DNA of 64,000 nt from Adiantum capillus-veneris (Eukaryota > Streptophyta > Polypodiopsida > Polypodiales > Pteridaceae): contig CM043945.1 in assembly GCA_014529385.2 (NCBI GenBank), positions 153,637,741-153,701,740 on the forward strand, given 5' to 3'. A model generated the notes under the pieces. That model was not told where the DNA came from, did no database searches, and was given only the letters and a program-made list of their open reading frames with translations. Shown one piece after another: positions 1 through 12,122 of this stretch (its first letter is position 1; every line of letters begins with the position of its first letter). Position numbers and translations under genes: made by a program.

Positions 1-3000
1 CCAAGTGTTAAATGCACCTAACTTTAAGACATGTTTAGAATGTCCAACCGATGGATCTACGAGACACCAACAATTGGATACACATTTCAAGACTTTGGTA
101 TGATGGTCAAGTGGTTGATCGTTGATACATGTAATTACCAATTTCAAGTCCTAATGAACAAGTGGTGGATCTAGGATCTACTTATCCCATAAACATTGTG
201 TAAAATTACAAGTGTTATGATGCCCAAGTGCTAAATGCCCTAAATTTAAGACATTGATAGAATGGCCAAGCGGTGGATCTACGACACACCAACAATTGGA
301 TCCACAATTCAAGGCTTCGTTATAATGGCCATGTGGTAGATCCTTGATGCATCTAATTACCAATTCTGAGTTTAAATAGCCAAGTGGTGGATATAGCATC
401 TACTCATCCCACAAACATTGTGTAAGATTACAAGTGTTATGATGGCCAATTGTTGATTGCACCTAAATTTAACACATGGTTAGAATGACCAAGTGGTAGA
501 TCTTTGATGCACCTACTTTTCAATTCTTAGTCTAAATAGCCAAGTGGTGAATTTAGGATCTACTCATCCCACAAACATTGTGTAACATCACAAGTGTTAT
601 GATGGCCAAGTGTTGATTGCACCTAGCTTTAAGACATGGTTAGAACGGCCAAGTGGTGGATCTTTGATGCTCCTACATCCCAATTGTTAGTATAAATGGC
701 CAAGTGGTGGATCTAGGATCTACTCATCCCACAAACATTGTGTAAATCACAAGTGTTATGATGGCCAAGTGCTGAATGCACCTAACCTTAATACATGGCA
801 AGAATAGGAAAGTGGTGGATCTAGGAGAAACCAACATTGGATCCACAATTCAAGTCTTCGTTATAATGGCCAAGTGGTGAATCTTTGATGTATCTAATTC
901 CCAATTCTTAGTCTAAATGACCAAGTGGTGGATCAAGAATCTACTCATCCCACAAACATTGTGTAAAATCACAAGTGTTATGATGGCCAAGTGTTGAACG
1001 CACCTAGCTTTAAGACATGGTTGGAATGTCCAAGTGGTGGATCTAGTAGACATCAAGAATTGGATCCACAATTCAATCCTTTTATATAATGGCCAAGTGG
1101 TGGATCTTTGATGCACCTACTTCCCAATTTTTAGTCTAAATGGCCAAGTTGTGGATCTAGGATCTACTCATCCCACAAACACTGTGTAAAATCACAATTG
1201 CTATGATGGCCAAGTGTTGATTGCACCGAACTTTTGAGACGTGGTTATAATGGCCAACTGGTGGATCTTTTATGCACATGCATCCAATTTCTTAGTCTAA
1301 ATGGCCAAGTGGTGGATCTAGTATCTACTCATCCCACAAAGATTGTGTAAAATCACAAGTGTTTTGATCGCCAATTGTTGAATGCACCTAACTTTAAGAC
1401 ATGGTTAGAATGGCCAAGTGGTGGATCTATGAGACAACAATAATTGGATCCACAATTCAAGCCTTCGGTATAATGGCCAAGTGGTAGATCTTTGATGAAT
1501 CTAATTCCGATTCTGAGTCTAAATGGCCAAGTGGTGGATCTAGGATCTACTGATCATCCCACAAACGTTTTATAAAATTACAAGTGTCATGATGGCCGAC
1601 TCTTGATTTCACCTAGCTTTAAGACATGGTTAGAATGGCCAAGCGGTGGATCTTTGATGAACCTACTTTCAAATTCTTAGTCTAAATGGACAAGTGGTGG
1701 ATCTAGGATCTACCTCTCCCACAAAAATTGTTTAAAATCACAAGTGTTATGATGGCCAAGCGTTGAATGCACCTAGCTTTAAGGCATGGTTAGAATGGCC
1801 AAGTGGTGGATCTAGGAGACATCAACAATTGGATCCACAATTCAAGCCTTTGATATAATGGCCAAGTAGTGGATCTTTGATGCATTACTTCCCAATTTTT
1901 AGTCTAAATGGCCAAGTTGTGGATCTAGGATCTACTCATCCCATAAAAATTGTGTAAAATTACAAGTGTTATGATGGCCAAGTGCTGAATGCACCTAGCT
2001 TTAGGACATGGTTAGAATGGCCAAGCGGTGGATGTAGAAGACACCAACAATTAGATCCACATTTGAAGCCTTAGTTATAATGCCCAAGTGGTGGATCATT
2101 GATGCATCTAATTCCCAAGTCTTAGTCTAAATGGCTAAGTGGTGGATCTAGGATCTAATCATCCCACAAAATTGTGTAAAATTACAATTATTATGATGGC
2201 CAAGTGGTGAATGCACCTAACTTTAATACATGGCAAGAATGGCGAAGTGGTGGATCTAGGAGACACCACAATTGAAGCCTTCATTATAATGGCCAAGTGG
2301 TGAATCTTTGATGTATCTAATTCGCAATTCTTAGTTTAAATGGCCAAGTGGTGGATCTAGAATCTTCTAATCCCACAAACATTGTGTTATGATGGCCAAG
2401 TGTTGAATGCACCTAACTTTAAGACATGGTTAGAATGGCCAATTGGTGGATCTAGGAGACATCAACAATTGGATCTACAATTCAAGCCTTTGATATAATG
2501 GGCAAGTGGACGATCTTTGATGCACCTACTTCCCAATTCTTAGTCTAAATGGTCAAGTTGTGGATCTAGGATCTACACATCCCGCAAAGATTGTGTAAAA
2601 TTACAAGTGTTGTGATGGTCAAGTGCTGAATCCACCTAACTTTAAGACATGGCTAGAATGGCCAAATGGTGGATCTAGGAGACACCAACAATTGGATTCT
2701 CAATTCAAGCCTTTGTTATAATGTCCAAGTGATGGATCTTTGATGTATCTAATTTCCAATTCTTAGTCTAAATGACCAAGTGGTGGATCTATAATCTACT
2801 TATTTGATAAACATTGTGTAAAATTACAAGTGTTATGATGGCCAAGTGCTAAATGCACCTAACTTTAAGACATGGCTAGAATGGCAAAGTGGTGGATCTA
2901 AGAGACACCAACAAGTGGATCCACAATTCAAGCTTTCGTTATAATTGCCATGTGGCGATCCTTGATGCATCTAATTCCCAATTCTTAGTTTAAATAGCCA

Positions 3001-6000
3001 AGTGGTGGATCTAGCATCTACTCATCCCCAGAAACATTGTCTAAAATTACAATTGTTATGATGGCCAAGTTTTGATTGCACCTAACTTTAAGACATAGTT
3101 AGAATGGCCAAGTGGTGTATATTTGATGCAACTACTTCCCAATTCTTAGTCTAAATGGCCAACTGTTGGATCTAGGATCTACTCACCCCACAAACATTGT
3201 GTAAATCACAAGTGTTATGATGGCCAAGTTTTGATTGCACCTAACTTTAAGACATGGTTAGAATAGCCAAGTGCTGGATCTTTGATGCACCTACTTCCAA
3301 TTCTTAGTTTAAATGGCCAAGTGGTGGATCTAGGATCTACTCATCCCACAAACATTGTGTAAAATCACTAGTGTTCTTATGGCCAAGTGTTGAATACACC
3401 TAGCTTTAAGACATGGTTAGAATGGCCAAGTGGTGGATGTGGGAGATACCAACAATTTGATCCACAATTCAAACCTTTTCCATACTGGCCAAGTGGTGGA
3501 TCTTTGATGCACCAACTTAATAATCCTCACTCTAAATGGCCAAGTGGTGGATCTAGGATCTACTCATCCCGCAAACATTGTGTAAACTTACAAGGGTTTT
3601 GATGGCCAAGTGTTGAATGCACCTAACTTTAAGACATGGTTAGAATGGCCAACCGGTGGATCTAGGAACATCAACAATTCGATCCACCTTTCAAGACTTT
3701 GCTATAACGTCCAAGTGGTGGATCTAGGATCTACTCGTCCCACAAACATATTGTAAAATTACAAGTAGCATGATGGCCACGTGCTGAATGGACCTAGCTT
3801 TAATACATGGGTAGAACGGCCAAGTGGTGGATCTAGGAGACACCGACAATTGGATCCACAATTCAAGCCTTCGTTATAATGGCCAAGTGGTGTATTTTTG
3901 ATGTATCTAATTTCCAATTCGTAGTCTAAATGATCAAGTGGTGGATCGAGGATCTACTCATCCCATAAACATTGTGTAATTTTACAAGTGTTATGATGGT
4001 CAAGTGCTAAATGCACCTAACTTTAAGACATGTCTAGAATGGCCAAGTGGTGAATTTGGGAGACACCAAAAATTGGATCCAAAATTCAAGCCTTTGTAAG
4101 AATGGCCAAGTTGTGGATCTTTAATGTATCTAATTTCCAATTCTTAGTCTAAATAGACAAGTGGTGAATCTAGAATCTACTCATCCTAGAAACATTGTGT
4201 AAAATTACATGTGTTATGATGGCCAAGTGTTGAATGCATCTAACTTTAAGACATGGTTAGAATGGCCAAGTGGTGGATCTAAGAGACATCAACAATTGGA
4301 TCCACAATTAAGCCTTTGATATAATGGCCAAGTGGTGGATCTTTGATGCACCTACTTCCTAATTCTTAGTGTAAATGGCCAAGTTATGGCTCTTTGATGC
4401 ACCTACTTCCCAATTCTTAGTCTAAATGGCCGAGTTGTGGATCTAGCATCTACTCATCCCTCAAAAATTGTGTAAAATAACAAGTGTTATGATGTCCAAG
4501 TGCTAAATGCACCTAGCTTTAAGACATGGTGAGAATGGCCAAGTGGTGGATTTAGGACACACCAATAATTGGATCCACATTTCAAGCCTTCGTATAATGC
4601 CCAAGTGGTGGATCCTTGATGCATCTAGTTCCCAATTCTAAGTCTAAATGACCAAGTGGTGGATCTAGGATCTACTCATCCCACAAACACCGTGTAAAAT
4701 TACAAGTGTTCTGATGGCCAAGGTGCTGCATGCACATAACTTTAATACATAGCAAGAATAGCCAAGTGGTGGATCTAGGAGACACCAAAAATTGGATCCA
4801 CAATTCAAGCCTTTTTTATAATGGCCAAGTGGTGAATCTTTGATATATATTATTCCCAATTCTTAGTGTAATTGTCCAAGTGGTGGATCTAGGATCTACT
4901 CATCTCACAAACACTATGTAAAATTACAAGTGTTGTGATGGCCAAGTGCTGAATGCACCTAATTTTACGACATGGCTAGAATGACCAAGTGGTGGATCTA
5001 GGAGACACCAACAATTGGATCCACAATTCAAGTCTTTGTTATAATGGCCAAGTGGCGGATCTTTGATGTATATAATTCTCAATTTTTAGTCTAAATGACC
5101 ATGTGGTGGATCTATAATCTACTCATCCCATAAACATTGTGTAAAATTACAAGCGTTATGATGGCCAAGTGCTAAATTCACCTAACTTTAAGACATAGCT
5201 AGAATCACCAAGTGGTGGATCTAGGAGACACCAACAATTGGATCCACAAGCCTTCGTTATAATGGCGATGTGGTTGATCCTCGATGCATCTAATTTGCAA
5301 TTCTTAGTCTAAATAGCCAACTGGTGGATCTAGTATCTACTCATCTCACAAACATTGTCTTAAAATACATGTGTTATGATGGCCAAGTGTTGATTCCACC
5401 TAACTTTAAGACATGTTTACAATTTCCAAGTGGTGGATCTTTGATGCAACGTCTTCCCAATTCTTAGTCTAAATGGCCAACTGTTGGATCTAGAATCTAC
5501 TCATCGCACAAACGTTGTGTAAAATCACAAGTGTTATGACGGTCAAGTTTTGATTTCACGAAACTTTAATACATGGTTAGAATGTCTAAGTGGTGGATCT
5601 TTGATCCATCTACTTCCCAATTCTTAGTCTAAATGGCCAAGTGGTGGATCTATGAGCTACTCATCCCACAAACATTTTGTAAAATCACGTGTTATTATGG
5701 CCAAGTGTTGAATGCACCTAACTTTAAGACATGGTTAGAATGACCAAGTGGTGGATCTAGGAGACACCAACTATTGAATCCACAATTCAAGCCTTTGCTA
5801 TAATGGCCAAGTGGTGGATCTTTGATGCACCTGCTTCCCAATTCTTAGTTTAAATGGCCAAGTGGTGGATCTAGGATCTACTCATCCCACAAACATTGTG
5901 TAAAATTACAAGTGTTATGATGGCCAAGTGCTGAACGCACCAACTTTAAGACATGGTTAGAATGGCCAAGTGGTGGATCTAGGAGACACCAACAATTGGA

Positions 6001-6700
6001 CACACATTTCAAGACTTTGCTATAGTGGCCAAGTGGTTGATCGTTGACACATCTAAGTCCCAATTCTAAGTCTAAATGGCCAATTGGTGGATCTAAGATC
6101 TACTTATCCCATAAACATTTTGTAAAATTACAAGTGTTATGATGGCCAAGTGGTGAATGCACCTAGATTTAATATATGGCTAGAACAGCGAAGTGATGGA
6201 TCTAGTAGACACCAACAATTGGATGCATAACACAAGCCTTCGTTATAATGGCCAAGTGGTGTATCTTTGACGTACCTAGTTCCCAATTCTTAGCGTAAAT
6301 GACCAAGTGGTGGATCTAGGATCTACTCATCCCATAAACATTGTGTAAAATTACAAGTGTTATGATGACCAAGTGCTAAATGCACCTAACTTTAAGACAT
6401 GGCTAGAATGGCCAAGTGGTCGATGTAGGGGACACCAAAAATTGGATCCACAATTCAAGCCTTCGTTAGAATGGTCAAGTGGTGGATCTTTAATGTATTT
6501 AGTTCCCAATTATTAGTCTAAATAGCAAAGTGGTGGATATTTGATGCACCTACTTCCCAATTCTTAGTTTAAATGGCTAAGTGGTGTATCTAGGATTTAC
6601 TGATCCCACAAACATTGTGTAAAATCAGAAGTGTTATGATGGCCAAGTGTTGATTGCACCTAAATTTAAGACATGTTTAGAATGGCCAAGTGGTGGATCT
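1..6700. repeat. Modular tandem satellite, about 227-bp higher-order unit
   Basis: About 30 head-to-tail units fill this stretch and run off the left edge. A full unit is about 227 bp and holds four modules. Each module opens with a variant of the 17-bp core GGCCAAGTGGTGGATCT. Module A (about 47 bp) carries the ACTTTAAGACATGG text, B (about 63 bp) the CACCAACAATTGGATCC text, C (about 51 bp) TTTGATGCACCTACTTCCC, and D (about 66 bp) GATCTACTCATCCCAC. Full ABCD units alternate irregularly with ACD units of about 161 bp (for example 1204-1364). There is an ABD unit near 3610-3775 and a doubled C module near 4335-4440 and again near 6470-6590. Copies differ by scattered substitutions and short indels. 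Short open frames on both strands come from the repeat itself, so I do not call genes here. Family unknown to me. Confidence 0.95.
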
Positions 6701-7020
6701 AAGAAACAATATGTATTCTATAACTTTTTAGAGTGGAAAATTGGTAGATCTAAAATGAAAGAAAGATTCTATAAGTCGTTTAAAATATTCACTTATTGTG
6801 GACCAAGGATGTGATAAGTGGTAAAAACGTTTTTGGTGGATTTAGAATACACTCATTCTGATAGAATCCATTAAGGTTGGACAAGTGGTGGACCTTGGAT
6901 GGGTGGATATCTGAACAACTACGATTGAATCTTTGATTGAGCTAGTATCTACTCTTCCATGATTTCTAGATTTGCCAAGTGGTGGATCTAAGATGAGTAC
7001 TAGTCTTCCACAACTTGTTT
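6701..7020. repeat. Degenerate edge of the satellite
   Basis: The regular module order stops near 6700. Isolated relics of the core remain (for example near 6885 and 6975, CAAGTGGTGGA) in otherwise AT-rich DNA. This looks like a decayed array margin, with the array boundary before the FCP1-like pseudogene. Confidence 0.6.
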
Positions 7021-7209
7021 TTATTCAATATACAGGATGCACACCACCATTCAAAACTTCATTAGAACAACTTTGATTTTATTTAGGATGCATCCTTCAT
7101 TGCACAAATTGAGAAAAAGTGATGATTATGTGGATGTCAAAATATCTTGTTTGTTAATATCTCATTCTCTAGGAGGCTATTGTGTGATCTTTCATTGTTT
7201 TTTTCTTAG

Positions 7210-8385
7210 ATCCATGGATTGAGGATGGGATAGATAAGGAATGCTTCAATCCAACAGCAAATAATGAGAGCCTCCCACATGTATCCACAAAGGTCTCACT
7301 TGAAGAATTGAATCCAATTATTGATACTCAAATGCAAATACTTGAGGCCTCTTTGTGACATCTTTCATCGAAGGAAGCCATGGGTGAAAACTTTCAATCT
7401 ATCAAAGATGTGCAAGAGAGTGTTGTTGATGCAACTACTTTGGTTTCATCAAATCTCAACAAATCCATGTTGACAATAATATTGGACTTGAATAGTCTAC
7501 TATTGAAACAAAGTCAACAACCATCATCTATTCATGAATCTATTCAATATGATTCACGAAGGCATTGTGTTACAACTAGGGTGCATCCACTTTTTAAAGA
7601 CCATATTGAAGAGATTCAATGTTGGGATTTGGTCAACAGCTAGAGAAGCTAATGTTTACCAGATGTTGAGAGCACTTCAAAGCACTGTAGAGGAGATATT
7701 GCCATATTTTTTAGTTTGGTATCAATAATATTCCTATGTTCCCAAAGGCGTGTAATTTTTTAGGCCAGACAATCCTCAAGTTCCAGCTATGTTTAAGCCA
7801 TTGGCAAAAATATCTTCATGCTTTGAATGTGATCCACGTAGAACAATTCTTGTGGATGACTCTCCATACAAATGTTGTGTTTCACCTACAAATAATTTCA
7901 CATTTCCTTCAAAGTTTAATGAAGAAAATATGGTTGATAATGTTCTTATAGAAGAGTTTCTCCCATTCTCGTTGCAACTTGACGAGAGCAAAGACGTGCG
8001 TGAGTTTATTGACTCTAATCGTTATGGACAAGCCCCAATATCCAACGAAAATGAATACAAAGATCTCATGGACTATTGGAAATATTGAAACTCAAGATGG
8101 TCGCAAAAGGAGATAACCACAAATAAGCTACCAATGTTTGAGAATCTAGGAGATCTTTTTGGCAAGCAGGAAGAGTCAACTAATCCAAGCAGGGAAAAGG
8201 ATATTAGAAGAAACGAAATAGTAGAAATAATGGAAAAAGAAAAAACCAATATTGATATGATGAAGGGAGAACAATTAATATCCTTAGCAAGGAAGCTGGG
8301 TTGTGCCACACCATCATTGAAGGTTGTAATAGCTAAGGCTTTTATGAAGAAGCTACTAAATGAGCACAATCTTCTCAAACACTAA
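7210..8385 (+). pseudogene. FCP1/NIF-type HAD phosphatase-like pseudogene
   Basis: The HAD/NLI-interacting-factor fold can be followed across two frames. Motif I reads ILDLNSLLL near 7480-7506. This is like the plant ILDLNGLLV-type proteins, in which the second Asp is Asn, but here Gly is also changed to Ser. After a frame change near 7550 come FLKTILKRFNVGIWSTAREA (about 7590-7650) and motif IV ILVDDSPYK (about 7840-7870). The frame then runs on to a basic tail ending at 8385. An in-frame leader begins at 7210 directly after a good acceptor (TTGTTTTTTTCTTAG), so this was probably a spliced gene. Breaks: a TGA near 7358, the frame change near 7550, a TAA at 7726, another stop near 7756, and a TGA at 8086-8088. 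The family dephosphorylates Ser/Thr in proteins such as the Pol II tail; this copy should be inactive. An unseen intron could explain one break but not all of them. Confidence 0.72.
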
Positions 8386-9010
8386 GGTACTACTCACTAG
8401 AAATCATGCTGAATTTTCAATAAATACTTTTGAAAATGATATTTGTATTTTGATTCAGAACACTCACTTCATCATGGTTTCTTGCAGATTTCATCCAGAT
8501 TACTCTTTGAAGGAGTGTTTCATAGGGAGTTTGGAGCATTTCATTCAAATGAAAGAGGAAACCTCTAAGAACAGCCAGGGGTTACTTTGATAAATTTTGT
8601 GTCTTTGCGATATAAAAACAAGTCACACAAAGATTATTCTCTGTGTTTGAGTTTTTCTTGATATTGAACCGTTGGTTTTTAGACCAATTTTCACCTAATT
8701 GTACTTCACCATTTGTTTTTAGACCAATTGACTTGGAGAGCTTTAAAGTTTACTTATGTATTGAAAAATTTCCCTACTTTTATAATTACATGGTTTTTTT
8801 GTATTGTGATACCAATTTAAGATTCTTTTGGATGTCTATAGTGATCAAATGTTGAATGCTAAAACCATCAATCTTGTTTTAAGGTTTAAAAATGAATAGT
8901 AATTAAATGTTTTGTGTTTCTTTTCAGAGCCAAAAGAAATAAATATGTTGTTTTGAGATTAGGATAATTCATTTGAAAGAGAAAATTCTTCTATTCAACC
9001 TTTTATTGGG
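8386..9010. other. AT-rich spacer between the two FCP1-like sequences
   Basis: No coding pattern is supported here. It may be an intron or an intergenic gap between the tandem phosphatase-like copies. A run of T-rich segments lies near 8640-8830. Confidence 0.4.
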
Positions 9011-9703
9011 CCTCATCAAAGCCATCAACCACCCCCTACTCAGTTACTACTTACCTTGAAGCAACAACGGAGGGTTGTTATCTTGGATATAGAGGGTTTA
9101 CTACTTCATTCAGTTGACATGCGACGCGGTGATATTGTTCCATCATGGGCCGAGCACATGCGAATTGTGCTTGACAAAGATGAAGTTTATCATGTGGTGC
9201 GCCGTGATGCTGAAGCTTTCTTGGACTTTTGTTTTGATTATTTTGAACCTTGGATAGGGAGTTGCTATAACATAACCAAAGCTCAACATATACTTGAGAT
9301 GTGCTTTCCTAGTTATTGTTCAAAGTTCAAGATGTTTATGAGGAATAAGCATTGTCAAAATCCAACTATCATGATTGGATATAAAAGAGCTTATCATAAG
9401 AATTTGACTTCTGTTTGGGAGATGTTTGAGGATCTACGTGCTAGCAACACATTAATTTTTTATGATACTCCATATAGAGTGATGTGGAATATGCCAGGAA
9501 CTTATCTCATATTTCCAAAATTTTGGAGACAAACACTTGAAAAACTTCAATGCTTCTTAGAAGGCACAATAGCTCTAGGGTTAGTGGGATGGTTGTGTGC
9601 AAGAAACAAGAGGAGTTATACTTCCAATACAATTGTAAACAAGGTAGAGGATCTTGAGACAACTTATTTCGTGAATGTCTACTTGTCAAGAAGACAGTGT
9701 TGA
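9011..9703 (+). CDS. Divergent FCP1/NIF-type phosphatase-like ORF
   Basis: The frame is open from about 9011 to the stop at 9701-9703, with a Pro-rich start (HQPPPTQ) and then KQQRRVVILDIEGLLLHSV. The usual HAD motif I is DxDx(T/V); here it is D-I-E-G, so the second acidic residue is Glu. The region FLDFCFDYFEPWIGSC matches the motif II area, and LIFYDTPYRVMWNMPGTY matches motif IV, with D-T in place of D-D. No ATG lies close before motif I in this frame, so this is probably an internal exon or a truncated gene. The start given is simply where the convincing frame begins. It sits downstream of, and in the same direction as, the broken copy at 7.2-8.4 kb. The altered acidic residues suggest a pseudoenzyme or a decaying gene; I cannot tell which. 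Confidence 0.6.
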   Translation, partial: PHQSHQPPPTQLLLTLKQQRRVVILDIEGLLLHSVDMRRGDIVPSWAEHMRIVLDKDEVYHVVRRDAEAFLDFCFDYFEPWIGSCYNITKAQHILEMCFPSYCSKFKMFMRNKHCQNPTIMIGYKRAYHKNLTSVWEMFEDLRASNTLIFYDTPYRVMWNMPGTYLIFPKFWRQTLEKLQCFLEGTIALGLVGWLCARNKRSYTSNTIVNKVEDLETTYFVNVYLSRRQC

Positions 9704-10768
9704 GAGTCACATGTTGAAGTTGTTTGGCAAGAATGTAGTGATAGAGATATCAATTGTACACAAAACCAGATATCAATTAGAGCTGGTTCATTGTAAACTT
9801 TTATTCAAGGTGAATATAAATTGTACATTTATCTTTCATCCAACCATTCATCACATTATTTTTTTCTACTTGAAGGGTACCCTATTGTAAGGGGACTTCC
9901 GTTCAATCTAATGTGTTTCACATGGAGTGCACCTTAACATTTTGGGGACTCTTTATTAATGGATTGCATTCTTCTTATGGGTGCTCTTTTCCTTGTTTCT
10001 TTGAGTAGAGAATTATCTATATTGTGCTCATATCTTGTGTAAATGGATCCACTATAAATATTTAGACCTTGTTGTAACTTGGATGTTTCCACAAAGTTCA
10101 CCTTAGTGAAAGGGGACTTCTTTATTAATTGAGTGAATTCTAATTTAAGGATACAAATTTTTCTTTGTATTTTTAGTTTGGAATGATATCACTATTTTTG
10201 TTTACAATGTATAAATGTATTTAGTCGAGATAACTCTTTTTGCTTCAAGACACAAGTACAACAAGAACAATGTCCATTTTTCTTCAAAACATGAGTATGA
10301 CTTCTTATGCTGGGTGAATGGGTGGTAAATATTATTTTGTACTTAATATAAGTTGTATCAATAGAAGACCTCTTTTTTTATAATCATCCAATAAAAAAAA
10401 TATTCATTGAACAATGCTGTTGTCATATTAGCATGGAGACTCATACAAGAATATGCCATGTTGTTGTGATATTGGCATGGGAATTCATATGCATGTATTC
10501 ATGCACAAATACAAAAATTCTTATCTAAATCAATCAATTTTGAAAATATGCATCATAACCCATTCATTTAGAACATAATATCAAAATTGCAACTCTTTAT
10601 TATAAAATCCATTATTGACATTAGTTTAATTCTTCTTCCTTAAGACTTGTGTTTTCCAAATATGTTTAATGATAAAAAGACATTTGCTTTCCTGCCAACA
10701 AGTTCCTCCTGAAAGCTATAAGCATGCTCACCTTCTCCCAATGGAAGATCTGCAACTTGGAACCTTCT
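9704..10768. other. AT-rich region without recognisable genes
   Basis: I see no coding pattern, LTR ends or long repeats. A short open frame continues to 9890 but resembles nothing I know. Confidence 0.5.
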
Positions 10769-12122
10769 TCATGGATTTCTTTCTATCTTAGCTTTGGCAT
10801 CTTCGCCTTCTTTCTCCTTTTCCTTTTTTGTAGTGGAACCTGTAACAGTGCCTTGCCTCTCTCTTTTGCCTAAGGGCATTATATCAACTTCTTTGTCTTC
10901 AACAAAAATGATTCCCCCATGGACACCACCACCAGGAGCTTCGGTTTCTTGGTGGACCTGATGAGCATCTTGATCCCCTCTTATGTCCAAAGAAAAATCA
11001 TTTTCTCTATTCTGGGTACATATCACCTCCCATCCTTCGTGGTCAATCACAGTGAGTTCTAATATGTCCAAGATCTCCACAATTGTAGCATATAGGAATA
11101 AATCTTTTACCAGGATACACACCACGTCCACATCCAAGATTTCCAATAGGTGGTGGAGCTTCATATTGTTGAGGATCCCATCTTCCCGCTTGTGATGGAG
11201 CACCTCTATCATAACCACCTCTTTCACGTCCACCTCCAATTTCATTTAGGTGTAATTCTTGTATCATATTCATTATGTTTTCCATATTGTGGGTACATAT
11301 CACCTCCCATGCTTCGTGGTTGACACATTGATTTCTAATATGTGCAAGATCTCCACAGTTGTAGCATATAGGAATAAATATTCTACCAAGATACACACCA
11401 TGTCCACATCCATGATTTCCAGTAGGTGGTGGAGCTTCATATTTTTGAGGACCCCCTCTTCTCGCTTGTGAGGGAGCACCTCTAGCATAACCACCTCTTC
11501 CAAGTCCACCTCCAATGACATTTAGGCGTAATTCTTGCATCATATTCATTATGTTTTCCATATTACATTGCATTTTTTGTGTATCCATTTGCCTATGGAA
11601 TCCTTGTTCACCCTGGCCTCCATTTTCTTGAACTTATCTCTCATCTACCCTTCTTTCCACTACATGATCCACAATTATTCCATATTCACTTAATCAATGT
11701 GTCTTTCATTCCTTTTGCATGGAAATGGTTACTGCCTCTTCAAAAGTGACTGGTCTTCTTAAATCCACTTTAAATTTTAAACTCCCTTTGAGGTTGGAAT
11801 TAAAATAGTTATTCTCTAAGATGGTTGGTGGAGTCTCATCTCTAAGAGATACACACCAACAATCCCAAACATGTGTAAATTGCTGCAAGTAATCAACACT
11901 TTGATTCTCCTTTTGTACATGATTTAGAATCTCATGCCAAACAATGTTTGGCTTCACTCCTTCTCTAAAGAAATATAGAAAAGCATGTTTAACTAGAACG
12001 TAATCAAGCACAATTGGTGGATTTTGTGCTTGAGCTTGTGCCTCAAAATCTTGTAACCACCCCCTTGCATCACCTTGCAAGGTGTAACCAAAAAGATGCA
12101 GCATAATGATGGGTGAAAGCAT
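10769..12122 (-). pseudogene. LTR-retrotransposon gag, degraded
   Basis: The upstream part (12122-11706) has the look of the retrotransposon gag domain: HLFGYTLQGDARGWLQDFEA, then a Phe/Arg-rich helix region and QSVDYLQQFTHVWD. After stops near 11700-11590 the frame resumes at 11588 as a Gly/Arg-rich linker with two CCHC zinc knuckles, CYNCGDLAHIRNQC and CYNCGDLGHIRTHC. These arise from an internal tandem duplication. A frame change downstream leads into a Lys/Glu-rich tail that ends at 10769. Gag packages element RNA. No protease or reverse transcriptase follows to the left, so the element is truncated after gag. The knuckle and gag-domain order suit Ty3/gypsy better than copia. Confidence 0.75.
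11012..11564 (-). repeat. Tandem duplication of about 276 bp across the gag zinc knuckle
   Basis: Two adjacent copies, 11012-11288 and 11289-11564, align along their whole length with scattered substitutions and a one-base indel in the part near 11024-11085. Most of the offset is 276 bp, a multiple of three, so both knuckles stay in frame. The one-base indel shifts the frame after the second knuckle. Confidence 0.85.

Noticed and set aside
178-6063. Repeated minus-strand open frames with DPPLGH-type peptides in the satellite
   Set aside because: The peptide is the translation of the 17-bp core. Unit lengths (about 227 and 161 bp) do not keep a frame, and frames differ from unit to unit.
1-6700. 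CRISPR-like array of repeats and spacers
   Set aside because: The text between cores is itself repeated in a fixed module order and is not unique; the rest of the window is plant nuclear DNA.
7037-7222. Separate small gene before the FCP1-like pseudogene
   Set aside because: The frame runs across a good splice acceptor at 7209 and has no motif; it is probably intron or upstream sequence.
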